NCBI GenBank assembly: GCA_023376005.1
Contig: CM042150.1
Location: 74,791,069 to 74,855,068 of the forward strand
Origin: Doryteuthis pealeii
Taxonomy: Eukaryota > Mollusca > Cephalopoda > Myopsida > Loliginidae
DNA length: 64,000 nt
Direction of reading: 5' to 3'
Both the position numbers and the translations under genes were made by a program. Numbering within the stretch: position 1 is the stretch's first letter; the number at the start of each line of letters is the position of its first letter. Below are positions 1 to 10,200 of this stretch, piece after piece. The notes under the pieces were generated by a model. The model had not been told where the DNA came from. It saw nothing but the letters and a program-made list of their open reading frames with translations, and did no database searches.

Positions 1-1152
1 GTTTTCATGAAAAGTTAATTTTCTTCTAACTCAAAGACACCAGGATTTCATCATTTATAGTGAAATTATGCACTCAACACAGGTAATATTACGTATTGTT
101 TATTTTTCAAACTATACATCAGTGAAACCCTGTAATCAAAAATAAAATTACATAAATATATTAAAGGATGTACTTTTCATTTTTTACTGCTAAATATTTA
201 TAATTTTGGTTACAGTTTTAATGTTGTAGTATTTGGTAATAAACAATACCTAATAATGATTTTTATTGTATAATGTTCAACTAGAAATAATAATCTGGTA
301 TTTTTGGTTTAGAAAAAAATTAACTTTTTATTTAAAAAAATGATTGTTGAGGACTTATTTCTGAGAGATAGTGTACATAGTATTTATGTGTGCTAATAAC
401 ATACAAGAATTTTTATAGTGTTAATAATTTATTTATTAATTGAATTTGTATATCATAGAATTTACAAAAATAATAATCACTATCAGGACCTGTGGATATA
501 CCACAGTCTGATAATTTATTTATTACAATGTTTGATATGTTTACTTAAGAACTATTGCTAATTAGTTCAATATGTAAAAAGTATAATAATTTTGATTTAA
601 CCCTCTCTCACTCCCTTTTTTCTTTCCTTCTTTTCATTATGTTTGACTGAAACAGATTATCTTCATCGCTTCCGCACGCTCACTCTCTCTCTCTTTATCT
701 TTCTCCTAATCTATCTTTCTTTCTTTCTTATATTTTTTATGTATCGCATATCCTTTTCCTTGCCATTCTTTCTTTATAATTAAACGGAATGGTCCATTAT
801 TTAGCTGAGGTGACAAAACTCATAAGAAAAGAATCCGGCGGATAAGTGACAAAAGATAATCAGGATTTACATTTTTGGATTTCATCTTGAACAATTTGGA
901 CGGTCTCATTTTTAACCAGAGGGTGTTGCAAGATGATAAAGGTCGGAAGATTAAGAACAAGAGTATTAATATATAGACTAGTTGATTAATGAAAGAGTTT
1001 TTTTCGGTCATATTTTTATCTTCTGGCTTTTATCTGGTTCTTTTAATTTTTACATTCTACATTGTTTTTATTTCTTTTCTTGTGGGTACTCTTTATATAT
1101 ATTATCAATGTTCTACATTGTTGATTTTTTTTTTTGGGGGGGGGTTCTTGTG

Positions 1153-1156
<4 letters not shown>
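1..1156. other. AT-rich sequence, no gene recognised
   Basis: No coding frame, RNA gene or mobile element is recognisable. A pyrimidine-rich stretch lies at about 600-760 with CTCTCTCT and TTTCTTTC runs. A T-run followed by a G-run at 1127-1144 immediately precedes the first microsatellite. Confidence 0.6.

Positions 1157-1208
<52 letters not shown>
1157..1208. repeat. (AT)n microsatellite
   Basis: Uninterrupted AT dinucleotide tract of about 52 bp. Short ORFs reading IYIYIY across it on both strands are translation artefacts. Confidence 0.97.
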
Positions 1209-1213
<5 letters not shown>

Positions 1214-2451
1214 AATTCTTTGCATCAGTTTTCTTCTTGGTATTTTTAAAATCATGTTGCCAATGCTTTGCCTCAAATGGAACTTTAAATTTCATTTTCT
1301 TCTTTTTCTAAAGATCAGTCTAAATTCATAAATTTCTTTTGCAATAGAAAATAGTCATTATTTTCCAGTTTTTAGAACTCTTTTGTTAGAAAAGAATAGA
1401 TTTAGTCTTTATTATCTCTTCTGCTATATAGTTTTTTTTTCTTTCTTTTTGAATACAATTTACACTTTTTATCTTATTTGTCCAATCAAATTTTAAGTTT
1501 AGAAATGATTGCATGCTCACACTTGTATTGCCTACAAGTTTTCCTAGTCATTCTCTTTTCCCTTGTTTTTTTCTCTGTATAATTAACATTTCACACTTGA
1601 TTCCTTCATTTTCAGCTTATCTGATGCAACCTCACGTTTTCTTGTGCGGCCAGTCCAACTAATTTTTGAAATATTTGCCTTGAAAATTAACTCCAGGAAA
1701 TTAAAAGACAAAATAAGAATACAAATGTTTGGCTTGCATTAATTTACCATTTACATTGCTATTACAATTCATTTTCTTGATATCTCTGCCTACTCACCAG
1801 AATTATCTGGTCAGTATTGTTAATGGTGGCTAAGTGATCTCATATGGCATCTCAAGTCCAAAGACTTTCATAACATTTTTTTTTTATCATTTATAAAATT
1901 TCTAGCCTCGATCTAATTCCAGCTTATTCTAAATTTTCTGCCAAAGATTTTGAGGATTTCTCAAAGTTAGGATTATTAAAAGCACAAACTTAATGCTTGT
2001 GATCAAAAGTATTCATTTTTAAATTCAAAAATCAAATGAAGAGGTATACACAACTGAGAAATCTATATAATAAAATAATAAATTTGAAAAAAATATGAAG
2101 CTAGTATGGATACTGGAAATAGACCAGATGATCAGATGGTCGAGGAAAAGCCTCAGTGACCAGCGGAAGGGCGTGTTTGACTAGCACTTCGTCATGCATA
2201 TTTCCTGAGAAATAATCCCCCTTATTGCAAAGTGCAGGTTTTTGTACTTCCCTACCCTAACTTATATAAACTCGAGTGGGTTATCATTACAGGCTAACCC
2301 TACTCTCTTCACTTTTGCCATAAATATGGTAATCAAATCAGCAATCCGTTCTAGCAGTTTCAAACCTGAAACGAAGTCGATTTACTTCATCTAAGTTGGC
2401 ACCCCCCCACAATGCATAAACAGAATACATGTATGTTCTTTTCGACCCGAA
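1209..2451. other. Unannotated AT-rich DNA
   Basis: Nothing recognisable: no convincing ORF, no terminal inverted repeat, no tRNA-like head. GC rises slightly from about 2150 toward the coding remnant that follows. Confidence 0.5.
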
Positions 2452-2622
2452 ACTGGCAGGAAAGAATTGAAATTGCAGATCGCAACCACTTCCTTGCACA
2501 CGGATTTAGCTATCTGGTCAACTGTCACTAAACAGGTTGTATTGCTGCAAATTACGGTCCTTTGGGAGGAAAATATTGAAGTGTCCTTTGAAAGAAAGCT
2601 CGAAAGACTAGGAGCTAGTTGA
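2452..2622 (+). pseudogene. R2-REL-like ELTVPWE-type protein remnant
   Basis: The plus frame reads ...ATTSLHTDLAIW...VVLLQITVLWEENIEVSFERKLERL then stops. I recall the pattern RPDLVVW ... ELTVPWEExxEEAxERK from proteins predicted in retroelement-rich invertebrate genomes. The D...E...K spacing resembles a PD-(D/E)xK nuclease fold as in R2-type LINE endonucleases, but that link is my inference. Only about 55 codons survive, with no start and no partner domain nearby. An 86-codon ORF on the minus strand over the same bases (2391-2651) is a shadow. Confidence 0.45.
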
Positions 2623-2930
2623 AAAATACAGGTCAAACTACGTATCGCCAATTTTTTTTTTTTAGTATCACCTTCTTTTTTTTTTTGTCTTTTTATTTAT
2701 GCTGTTATTAGTTTCAACTATATATAACCCTATCGATATTTTGCACCCCAAAGATAAGGTAGGGGGGGGGTCAAAGTTAAGTAACCTGAAAAAAAAAATC
2801 AGAAAGTTTTCAAATAAAATAACTGATGCATTATAAGATTCATTCATAGATAAATCAACACTGAAAATTTCATTAAAATCGGACCATTCCCTGACCTTCA
2901 GTAATTTTTCAATCGGTATGAAAATTAAGG
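2623..2930. other. Homopolymer-rich spacer
   Basis: T-runs at 2652-2662 and 2676-2686, a G-run at 2762-2771 and an A-run near 2791-2799. No gene or element recognised. Confidence 0.5.
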
Positions 2931-3513
2931 TGGTTAACGGGGGGGGGGGTAAGCAGAAGAGAAAGGTGGAATTATGACGTCAAGGAACGAGAGTACAACA
3001 AAATGAAATGCAACAGTTTTATTACATATGTATGCACATTTAAATGGGTAAACAAAGAGAAGAAAGTTCTTAATTTAGTTCGGACAAGCAACCCAAGGTT
3101 TAATAACAGTTCTTTTAGAAGTTAGCGGCACCTGCTCGTGAGGTATTAGCCGTATGTTATTAGTTTAGTTCCCTTTAGGTCTTAGCCGAAGTCATTTGTT
3201 TAGTTAAGTTTTGGTTACAGCACCGTTCTGGGTAATCCGTAATTAATTGGTTGAGGGTTTGTTTAAGGTTGTTTAGGGTTGTTTAGGTTACAAAAATTTA
3301 TTTCTGCTAGCAGCCTTTGGCTGCATTGGTAACAAAGGGTGAAGCTTATCTGAGGTTGCATTTATCTCGTCGGCTCCCTTAGTTGTTATCCTGGTGATAA
3401 AAGGTAAGTTGCTATCAGCCTTCATGGGTCAAAAGATAGCAATTTCTCAAAGTCCAGAAGCTGGATATAGATGAAGTCCGTATTGGGTATTTCTATCCGT
3501 AAGCCAATTCGTA

Positions 3514-3563
<50 letters not shown>

Positions 3564-3775
3564 AAAGCCCTTACCTGTAGTAATGTATGGTTGGCCAAGG
3601 CCAGCAGTCGCCCTCAGTAGGGGGGTGCGGGTGTGGAAGAGGTGTTAACCCCTTGGTCCATCAGTCAGAGGGTTACTACTAAAAGAGGTGGAATCGTTAG
3701 TGACACGGTTTTTTATAGGGGTCACCACGTGACTATGATGATAGAGATGGCTGCTGCTGCTGTGTGTCGGTAACA
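2931..3775 (-). mobile_element. LTR of a retrotransposon (minus strand)
   Basis: Read on the minus strand, the block begins TGTTACCG at 3775 directly after a purine-rich tract and holds a TATA-like CCTATAAAAAA near 3710-3722. It contains an AATAAA signal at 3018-3023 and ends near CCCCGTTAACCA at about 2931. TG...CA ends, a promoter-like box, a polyadenylation signal and an adjacent polypurine tract together indicate a 3' LTR. The 3' boundary is the least certain. An (AG)n tract sits inside. No gag or pol is visible upstream, so the element is truncated. Confidence 0.6.
3517..3562. repeat. (AG)n microsatellite
   Basis: About 46 bp of AG repeat located inside the putative LTR, so it probably expanded after insertion. 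Confidence 0.95.
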
Positions 3776-3792
3776 CTCGCCCCCTGTCCCTT
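3776..3792 (-). other. Polypurine tract of LTR element
   Basis: The minus strand reads AAGGGACAGGGGGCGAG immediately 5' of the LTR TG end. This is the expected position and composition of the plus-strand primer of an LTR retrotransposon. Confidence 0.55.
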
Positions 3793-4248
3793 AGGGGCAT
3801 AAATCCCGGTGTAGACCGAAGATAATAATATAAAATTTCAATATCGGGTAGTGACTTTATTTTGTAAAATACGTCTATGACGTAAAATTGTTGGTTCCTA
3901 GATTAAATCAATGATGTTATCCTATTGAGTTCGGTTGTAGAGGTTTCACAGGAAGATCTTTTTTCAGAATTACTGAAAAAACTTAGGGATGGTAATGGAT
4001 TAAAAGATCAGATCCATGGAGCTCAACTACAGAAACCAGTAAGCATTCAGGTATTACTAAATTTAAAAAAAAAATAACAACTTTAAATGAAGAGGGAAAA
4101 ACAAACAAAAGGAATAAAAAAGAAAAAGAAACTTAGTTTTTCCAGAGTATGCAGGGTTTTAGATTTCCCTCAAGAGTATTGCAAATGACCATAGAATTCC
4201 TTCCATCAGTGAATTAGTATGACTATCTTGGAATGTGGTTTTTTTTTT
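3793..4248. other. Possible internal 3' stub of the LTR element, then AT-rich DNA
   Basis: On the minus strand this would be the last internal stretch before the polypurine tract. No open frame or retroelement motif survives. Confidence 0.4.
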
Positions 4249-4706
4249 AGTGAAAAACTGAGTTTCTAGGGTCGTATATTAATGTTGCCGGCCAAATTAG
4301 TTGATGTTGTAAATTCTTACCGGTAATCTTGAACTGGACGGTGTTTGTTGCAAGGGCGTATCCTTTAAAATGTTTGATCCAAATGGAAAACAGGAACAAT
4401 CCGCTGTATCCTTTTAACTCGTCGCAACTTGGATGGAAGTGTTGTAGGTTCTTTCTCATTGGTCACATTCAGCTTAAAAGTGAACTGAACATTATTACGA
4501 GCATGGTGGATTGTTGCGTCAGGAATACGTGTTTTGGTATGGTCGCCTGGAAGAACAGGTATGATGATGGAACTTGTTGTCACTGAAGAGGCGATCCTGC
4601 GCACTCTTTGGGTGTATGATTTCGTCTTGATTCTTTTTGAACAGTAGCTTTTAGTAAAACACATGGTTATTGCAAGATATACACTAGACCTATATCCATG
4701 TGACAT
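4249..4706 (-). pseudogene. Unidentified coding-like block with donor-like splice site
   Basis: A 113-codon minus frame (4706 down to 4365) and a 70-codon frame (4459 down to 4247) overlap and can be joined by one frameshift near 4450. The first contains PDATIHHARNNVQFTFKLN; the second contains HPSCDELKGYSGLFLF. At about 4322 the minus strand reads CCG/GTAAGAATT, a good splice donor. GC content is visibly higher than in the flanks. I do not recognise the protein. It could be a decayed exon or an unfamiliar transposon fragment. A plus-strand ORF over the same bases (4329-4586) looks like a shadow. Confidence 0.3.
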
Positions 4707-5462
4707 TTTTCCTAAACTGAAAACCTTAATTCAAAATTCACAGACGTCATCTATGAGTGGTGTAAAGGTAACAAGCTGTAGTGGGTTTAGCAACAGAAAT
4801 TGCTAGAATAACATTGAAGATTTAAAATCTTAATATTCTGGATTGTATTTTTCCTAGACTGGTTACACACCAAGATAAAGAAGTCTAGCTTTTTTTACTA
4901 ACTAGGATTAGAAGTGATGAACTTTCTTAAGGGAATTAGTATAAAGCAGATCAAATCCCTCCTAGATGTGTGTCTTACTACGTATAGTAGTAGCGTATTT
5001 AGGATTATTTCTCACGAAATATACATGAAGAAGTGCTAGTCCAAATGGCTTTGACCAGAATTTGAACTTGGCTTAATTATACCGCCAACACCTCCAACTT
5101 TTCTTTATTAATAAAATTGATGAAAATTTCAGTTTTTGATTTTTTTTTTTCTCATCAATTTTTTGCTCAAGTCAGACAGACCAGAATACGTGACTGAATT
5201 CTGAACAACCGTTTGGCAATGATTACACTGCCATGTCTTAGACAACACTTGAACCAACTATTGTAATTGAATTACACTAAGATATTGGGTCAGTCACTTT
5301 TGCTTCTCTTTCTCATAATTCACTCTTTCTTTATTTTCTTTAAAATGAGTTAAATGTTATATTTTATGAATCACATGAGGATTGCAGACTTTCTGCTTAC
5401 TGAGGTTGAGATTGCCAGAATTAAAAAATATTAAAATTGAAAAGTTACTATTTTGATTTTTC
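4707..5462. other. No feature recognised
   Basis: Unremarkable AT-rich DNA between the coding-like block and the foldback element. No long ORF, no tRNA-like head, no terminal repeats seen. Confidence 0.5.
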
Positions 5463-5571
5463 TGGCTGTTGCTTCATCTTTATTGTTATATACTCAACGT
5501 TTCGGCCGATGTACCCTCCGACATTCTCCAGATGTTTTTGTGGGCTAAAACGTTATATATATATATTTTTT

Positions 5572-5785
5572 GAGGATATGTGCTTAATTGAAGTCATACC
5601 TAATTTTGAAAATTAATTAGTTAATAATTAATGAATTTAGGCGGGCATATATGTTCAAATGTAAGGCTAAACAAATCGAGAAAATGTCTAACCTTACATT
5701 TGAACATATATGCCCGCCTAAATTCATTAATTATTAACTAATTAATTTTCAAAACTAGGTATGACTTCAATTAAGCACATATCCT
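5572..5785. repeat. Near-perfect inverted repeat, arms about 98 bp
   Basis: Both arms contain GGCGGGCATATATGTTC or its complement, plus the AATTAATTAGTTAATAATTA block. Differences are one A/G substitution, one C/T near the loop and a one-base length change at the outer end. Transcription from either strand would give a long stable hairpin. Confidence 0.9.
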
Positions 5786-5838
5786 CCAAAAATTCTCGGC
5801 TAAAAGCCATATCAAATAAACACATTGTTTATTTACTT

Positions 5839-5845
<7 letters not shown>

Positions 5846-5904
<59 letters not shown>
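5846..5904. repeat. (AT)n microsatellite
   Basis: About 59 bp AT tract inside the right half of the foldback element. Confidence 0.95.
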
Positions 5905-5906
<2 letters not shown>

Positions 5907-5945
5907 CAATAAAGATTAGGATAACAGTCGGAAAAATCTAAATAA

Positions 5946-6494
5946 TACAAATTATCAAGCCTCATTTAAAAAATTCAGACAAATAAAAAGCTACCTTGAA
6001 AATAAACATTTTTCTCAAAAATGAACAATACATTACACTACATGTGCTATAAGAGAGCAAATATTGAAACATCAAGTTGTCAATAGCAAATCAGGGTGCA
6101 TTTTATGAAGCACTAGCTGAACTATATGTCTACATCAAGGTAGAGATCAAAACTTAGGCTAGAAATACAGACAAATATCAAAATTCCTTTCTACTTATTT
6201 TATTTTTCTAAACAATGTTTATTGTCCATTAAAAGTTTACACCAAAACCTTACAAACAAAAATTGTTAATAAAATGTTAACTCTGCAGAAAAGAAATTAT
6301 TCAATTATATCTTTATTGTTATTTTAACAGTTTTACAGAGAAATATTTTTCTTTATTTTAAGGAAGTGACATTTAAGAGAATTATTAATTTAGATATTTT
6401 TGTTTTAGTCTTAATTGTTAGTCCCAAGTAAAAATACTTTATAATAAGACTTGCTTTCTGGCTAACTCTAAGAATTTCCACAAGGGAACTCAAA
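5946..6494. other. No feature recognised
   Basis: AT-rich DNA lying 5' of the mariner remnant. It probably includes decayed transposon sequence, but no frame can be assigned. Confidence 0.45.
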
Positions 6495-7057
6495 GATGAA
6501 GCCTGGGTTCACCACTTTGAACCTGAATCAAAGTTTTAAAGACAATAATGAAAACATTCTGGTTCACCATCCTCAAAGAAGTTCAAGCAGTTAGCGTCTG
6601 TTGGCAAGATGATGGTCTCTGTCATTTTGGATTCTGAAGGTGTAATCATGACAGACTAGATAGAAAAGGAAAAGCTATTAATGGACAGTATTATACACCA
6701 GAATGAAGACAACTGAAGGAAGCAATCAAATTGAAATACAAAGGGAAGCTGAGGGTAGGTGTGCTCTTGGATAACATGCCCGTTTACACTGTACAGATTG
6801 CAGTTGCTAAAGCAACCAACTTTGGTTTTGAATTGCTACCCCATCCCCCTTACTTACCAGACTTAGCCTCGTCTGACTTCTTCCTGTTTCCCAAACACAA
6901 ATCCCACTCGTGTGGTCAGCATTTTTGGAAATGACGATGAGGTCATATGTGTTTTGGAGTAGTTTTTGGAGAACCAGGATACTATTTTCTTCCATAATGG
7001 AATTGCAATCATGGGACTAAGTGCATTGATGTCAAGAAGGACTTTATTGACAAATAG
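6495..7057 (+). pseudogene. Mariner (DD34D) transposase C-terminal half, decayed
   Basis: The frame opens with DEAWVHHFEPESK, the middle region of mariner transposases. With frameshifts and stops it continues to VLLDNMPVYT, FELLPHPPYLPDLA and SSDFFLFPKHK. The D of LLDN and the last D of SSDFFLF are separated by 34 residues, as in DD34D mariners. The C-terminus reads GTKCIDVKKDFIDK-stop in another frame, matching the usual RWxKCIxxxGDYVEK ending. The N-terminal DNA-binding half is missing. A likely 3' terminal repeat with ATAACTTTTTGAACAA follows at about 7090-7108. Confidence 0.88.
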
Positions 7058-7132
7058 TAAGAAACTGCCTTGTTTCTCTGGGTTAGACTTATAACTTTTT
7101 GAACAATCATAGTATATATCAAAAAAATATAT

Positions 7133-7135
<3 letters not shown>

Positions 7136-7171
<36 letters not shown>
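7136..7171. repeat. (AT)n microsatellite
   Basis: About 36 bp AT tract abutting the 3' end of the minus-strand SINE that follows. Confidence 0.95.
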
Positions 7172-7173
<2 letters not shown>

Positions 7174-7375
7174 ATCGCTACACCTACCATCAGCTCCTTA
7201 CCTTACTTCACAGTTCCTTATGCTACTGATATGCTGAGTTGGCAAGAGCCACACTTACCATCAGCTCCTTACCTTACTGCACATATTCTTGTGCTACTCA
7301 TGGTGAGGGCCGGTATCAAATCCGGAACCTTGTGGTTCCTTGGCTGACGCTCTACCAACTGAGCTAAGCCGGCCC
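7172..7375 (-). mobile_element. SINE-A, tRNA-derived
   Basis: Read on the minus strand it starts GGGCCGGCTTAGCTCAGTTGG (21 bases in total; TAGCTCAGTTGG is a tRNA A-box) and continues with GTAGAGCG. A B-box-like GGTTCCGGATTTGATACC and the SINE-A body CCAACTCAGC follow. The body segment CACCATCAGCTCCTTACC is duplicated in tandem (about 7180 and 7256), unlike other copies. The 3' part stops at the (AT)n tract. A tRNA-like head on an otherwise non-tRNA body marks a Pol III SINE rather than a functional tRNA. Confidence 0.85.
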
Positions 7376-7384
7376 TTTAATGTA

Positions 7385-7865
7385 CACATCTATTAATAAT
7401 GGAGATCCGCTTCCGGTTTTTTGTCTGTAACAAAAATTACGTCACTGCTTACATCACATTTCCCAAAATCGTCATTACATACAATAAAATTTATTCTACA
7501 ATTTTTGGCATGTTCAAATTTTTGATAGTATTTATTCAATAAATACACTCAAAATTTGAACATGCAACATTAGACAGTCTTCATTGTTTTTTAAAACAAG
7601 TTTTAATAAATACATGACTGGTATTATATATCTATATATAGTTTGTTTTATTTTAATACATATTTAAAGTTTACATTTCAAATTGTTTTATTTTTTAATC
7701 CTTTAATGAGTTTGATGATTTTACTTACTTAGGGTACAAACTCACTGACATTGAATTTTTTACTCCCAACCCTCAGGCAATATGTTTCAAAAATCTATTT
7801 TACATCGCCTGGAGAACTTTTTTTTTTTTTGTACTAGTACTAATAATAGAGCCAAATAAATTAAC
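7385..7865 (+). repeat. Repeat family R, copy 1
   Basis: About 480 bp, shared in the same orientation with 9464-9890. Landmarks are TAATAATGGAGATCCGCTTC, GTCTGTAACAAAAA, CACTCAAAATTTGA, TTAGACAGTC and CATCGCCTGGAGAA. It carries an extra segment near 7490-7545 that copy 2 lacks. No coding capacity. Both copies lie just 3' of an (AT)n-containing element. Class unknown. Confidence 0.75.
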
Positions 7866-8462
7866 AAATGAAATTTTAAGATAAAGAATATTTTCTTATT
7901 GTATATTTTGTTGTTTTATTGTTGGCATCTTTCACTCTCCAAAAGACGATGGAGTAGTGTCCAAAATGTTTATCTATATTTATCTTCTTTTTTTTTAACT
8001 ACATAGCCTGGGCATGTTGATATGGAAGATGTGCTATTGCCCAAGCAGCAGATCCTCTTCTTTCTACACTGCTGTGAGGTCCAAAGGAAAGGTAAGAGAC
8101 CAATGCAGTTTGGCAATGGCAGTGTTGCAGGATGTTTCTGTGTAGCACTGACGTTTAGCATTACTCCATCTTAGGGACTCTGGCTCTGGATTAGTTTTAG
8201 AGGTTTACTCCCCTAGCCTTTCCTCAGGATCATATAAAGCCACTCAACAGTGGTGGTTTTGTAACACACTCTTCCTTGTTGTAGAGAGAAGCATCTAACC
8301 AATTTGGGTTTTGTGTCTGTACTTTTTGAGCACTTTTATTTGTTCGATAAATTTTACCAAAAGATCTTATCTCCATGGGATTCTTCCCAAAAATCCCATC
8401 TGATGATTGCATTTTTTATCTTAAAGAAAACATGAAACTATTAGTTATGGAATAAAAGTACA

Positions 8463-8465
<3 letters not shown>
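7866..8465. other. Unclassified sequence
   Basis: The part from about 7990 to 8415 is less AT-rich than its surroundings and has short frames on the minus strand (63 and 60 codons) that I cannot assign. Possibly an old repeat. Confidence 0.35.

Positions 8466-8510
<45 letters not shown>
8466..8510. repeat. (GT)n microsatellite
   Basis: About 45 bp GT tract. Confidence 0.97.
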
Positions 8511-8514
<4 letters not shown>

Positions 8515-8810
8515 GTAACCCAGTAAAGATGGCACATTATAGCAAGATCTTTATTAGAGCAATATATTTAAAATAATCTGATAGATTAAAGCAATTCTGA
8601 GTCCAACTTGCAACTGATTATTTTGTAGAATCTTCCTTGACAATGAACATTTTAATTATTCAACTTCTCCATATAATGAAAATGGCTATGAAATTCTCAT
8701 TAGGCTCTTTCCCAAATAGAAGCATCAATATCATCTTGAACAACTGTTACAATGGGAAACAAATGGATTCATGGGTCGACACCTGGTTCCTGGAAGTAAA
8801 CCAAAAGAAA

Positions 8811-9074
8811 AAAATGCATTTTCATTAACACTTTGATTCATTTGAGAAAGACAAAAAAAAAAAAAAATAGGCATAAATCTCTTTTCTAATTTCTATTTGT
8901 TTTGGGAATGATTTGTTAACATTTTAGATAAACCTTTTCTGTCTTATGAAGTTTTTTCTTTTTGAAACTTATAGAAACCCCGAAAGATAGATGATCTAAT
9001 AATATTTTATTCATTGAAATTCCTGAGGTCATTAATTAAATTTATGTGCACATATGCATACAAAATAAATGTGA

Positions 9075-9078
<4 letters not shown>
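8811..9078 (+). repeat. Repeat family Q, copy 1
   Basis: Matches the reverse complement of 24091-24900. Shared landmarks are TTCTAATTTCTATTTG, TTTTGGGAATGA, GTTAACATTTTA, GAAACCCC, AGATGATCTAAT and CCTGAGGTCATTAAT. This copy lacks the segment that holds the Merlin insertion in copy 2. It ends at an (AT)n tract. No coding capacity seen. Confidence 0.75.

Positions 9079-9112
<34 letters not shown>
9079..9112. repeat. (AT)n microsatellite
   Basis: About 34 bp AT tract at the end of repeat Q copy 1. Confidence 0.95.
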
Positions 9113-9116
<4 letters not shown>

Positions 9117-9150
9117 TTGTTCAACCAGTCACCAGGTTCTTATTAGCAAA

Positions 9151-9234
9151 GGATGAGAAATTCTGTTATGGCAACACAAAATTTCATTCAATCCAACATG
9201 ACTCATGTTACCATAACAACAGAAATTCTCATTA
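9151..9234. repeat. Imperfect hairpin
   Basis: GAGAAATTCTGTTATGGCAAC at 9155-9175 pairs imperfectly with GTTACCATAACAACAGAAA then TTCTCAT at 9207-9232. A few indels separate the arms. It may be the relic of a small inverted-repeat element. Confidence 0.5.
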
Positions 9235-9428
9235 CTCTGTAGTGAGAGCTGATTGCCAAGACACAGGAAAAAGCTTACAGCTTCAAAATAGAATTGGAAT
9301 TTTAAAAAATTGTTAATTCAAAAAAATATAAAATTCTGACAAATCTTATTTATTTTGTTTTTGATTTGTTGTATTATCAATTATTAATCATTTGTGCAAA
9401 TTCTGCCAATTTGTGGCCATATATATTA

Positions 9429-9429
<1 letters not shown>

Positions 9430-9468
<39 letters not shown>
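9430..9468. repeat. (AT)n microsatellite
   Basis: About 39 bp AT tract directly preceding repeat R copy 2. Confidence 0.95.
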
Positions 9469-9474
<6 letters not shown>

Positions 9475-9890
9475 TGGAGATTCGCTTCCGGTTTTTGTCT
9501 GTAACAAAAACCATGTCACTGCTTAAGTCACACTGCCTAAAATCATCATAACATAGAATACACTCAAAATTTGAGCATGCAATGTTAGACAGTCCTCATT
9601 GGTTTTTTAAACAAGTTTTAATAAATACATACCTGGTATCATCTATCTATCTATATATATTTAAAAAAATATATATTCAAAGTTATCAGAACTAAGTTTC
9701 CATTTCAATTTTTTCATTTTTTACTCTTTTAATAAATTTATTTTATTTTTTACTCCTTTAATAAATTTGATGATTTTACTTTACTTATGATACAAACTCT
9801 CTGATATTAAATTTTCAACTCCCATCCCCTCAGGCAATATTTATTTTACATCGCCCAGAGGGTGTTTTTTTATTTTGCTAGTATATATAA
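9464..9890 (+). repeat. Repeat family R, copy 2
   Basis: Same order of landmarks as 7385-7865: GGAGATTCGCTTCCGG, CTGTAACAAAAACC, CACTCAAAATTTGAGC, TTAGACAGTCCTCAT, ATAAATACATACCTGGTAT. It ends CATCGCCCAGAGGGTG and then TTTGCTAGTATA. Confidence 0.75.
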
Positions 9891-10045
9891 TATATATATT
9901 AGAATAATTATGATTTTATAGATTTATTAATTTTTTAATCTTATATATAATTTTAACTTCAAAATTTGTTTATTTTCTTATTTCATTATTATAATCATAT
10001 AATTATATATATCAGCTTAACCAAAATTCCATGTTTTAATTAGAA

Positions 10046-10111
10046 ACATTTTTAATATCTATGAGTTACATTTTTAATATCTATGGGTTACATTTTTAAT
10101 ATCTATGATTT
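10046..10111. repeat. 22-bp tandem repeat, three copies
   Basis: The unit ACATTTTTAATATCTATGRG plus TT occurs at 10046, 10068 and 10090 with one substitution among copies. Confidence 0.85.
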
Positions 10112-10157
10112 ATATTAATATCCCAATAATCTATACAATACTTATTTTCTTATATAT

Positions 10158-10200
10158 ACTAGCAAATATATGCACCCTCTGGGTGCAAGTATTTAAGTTT
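10158..10200 (-). repeat. Inverted terminal piece of repeat R
   Basis: TATACTAGCAAATATATGCA followed by CCCTCTGGGTGC is the approximate reverse complement of the end of repeat R copy 2 near 9848-9886. It contains the short palindrome GCACCCTCTGGGTGC. Its meaning (terminal hairpin of an element, or a third truncated inverted copy) is open. Confidence 0.5.

Larger units (their letters stand above)
5463..5945. repeat. FB-family foldback element with long hairpin core
   Basis: The outer arms (about 5463-5510 plus, and the reverse complement at about 5905-5940) both read as CATCTTTATTGTTATA preceded by a GATTTTTC-like end. Inside lies a nearly perfect hairpin: arm 5572-5669 pairs with 5689-5785, differing at about three positions, around a loop of about 19 bases. 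The left outer arm also carries CGTTTCGGCCGATGTACC, a motif shared with the palindromic element at 35310-35680, so they form one family. An (AT)n tract lies in the right half. No ORF is present. Confidence 0.75.

Noticed and set aside
989..1295. Overlapping ORFs rich in IYIYIY on both strands (also at 30509, 32249, 47825, 59322, 61978, 63361)
   Set aside because: They are translations of (AT)n or (CA)n tracts, open in every frame, with no conserved sequence outside the repeat.
2391..2651. 86-codon minus ORF
   Set aside because: The plus frame over the same bases shows the conserved ELTVPWE-like pattern, so the minus frame is a shadow.
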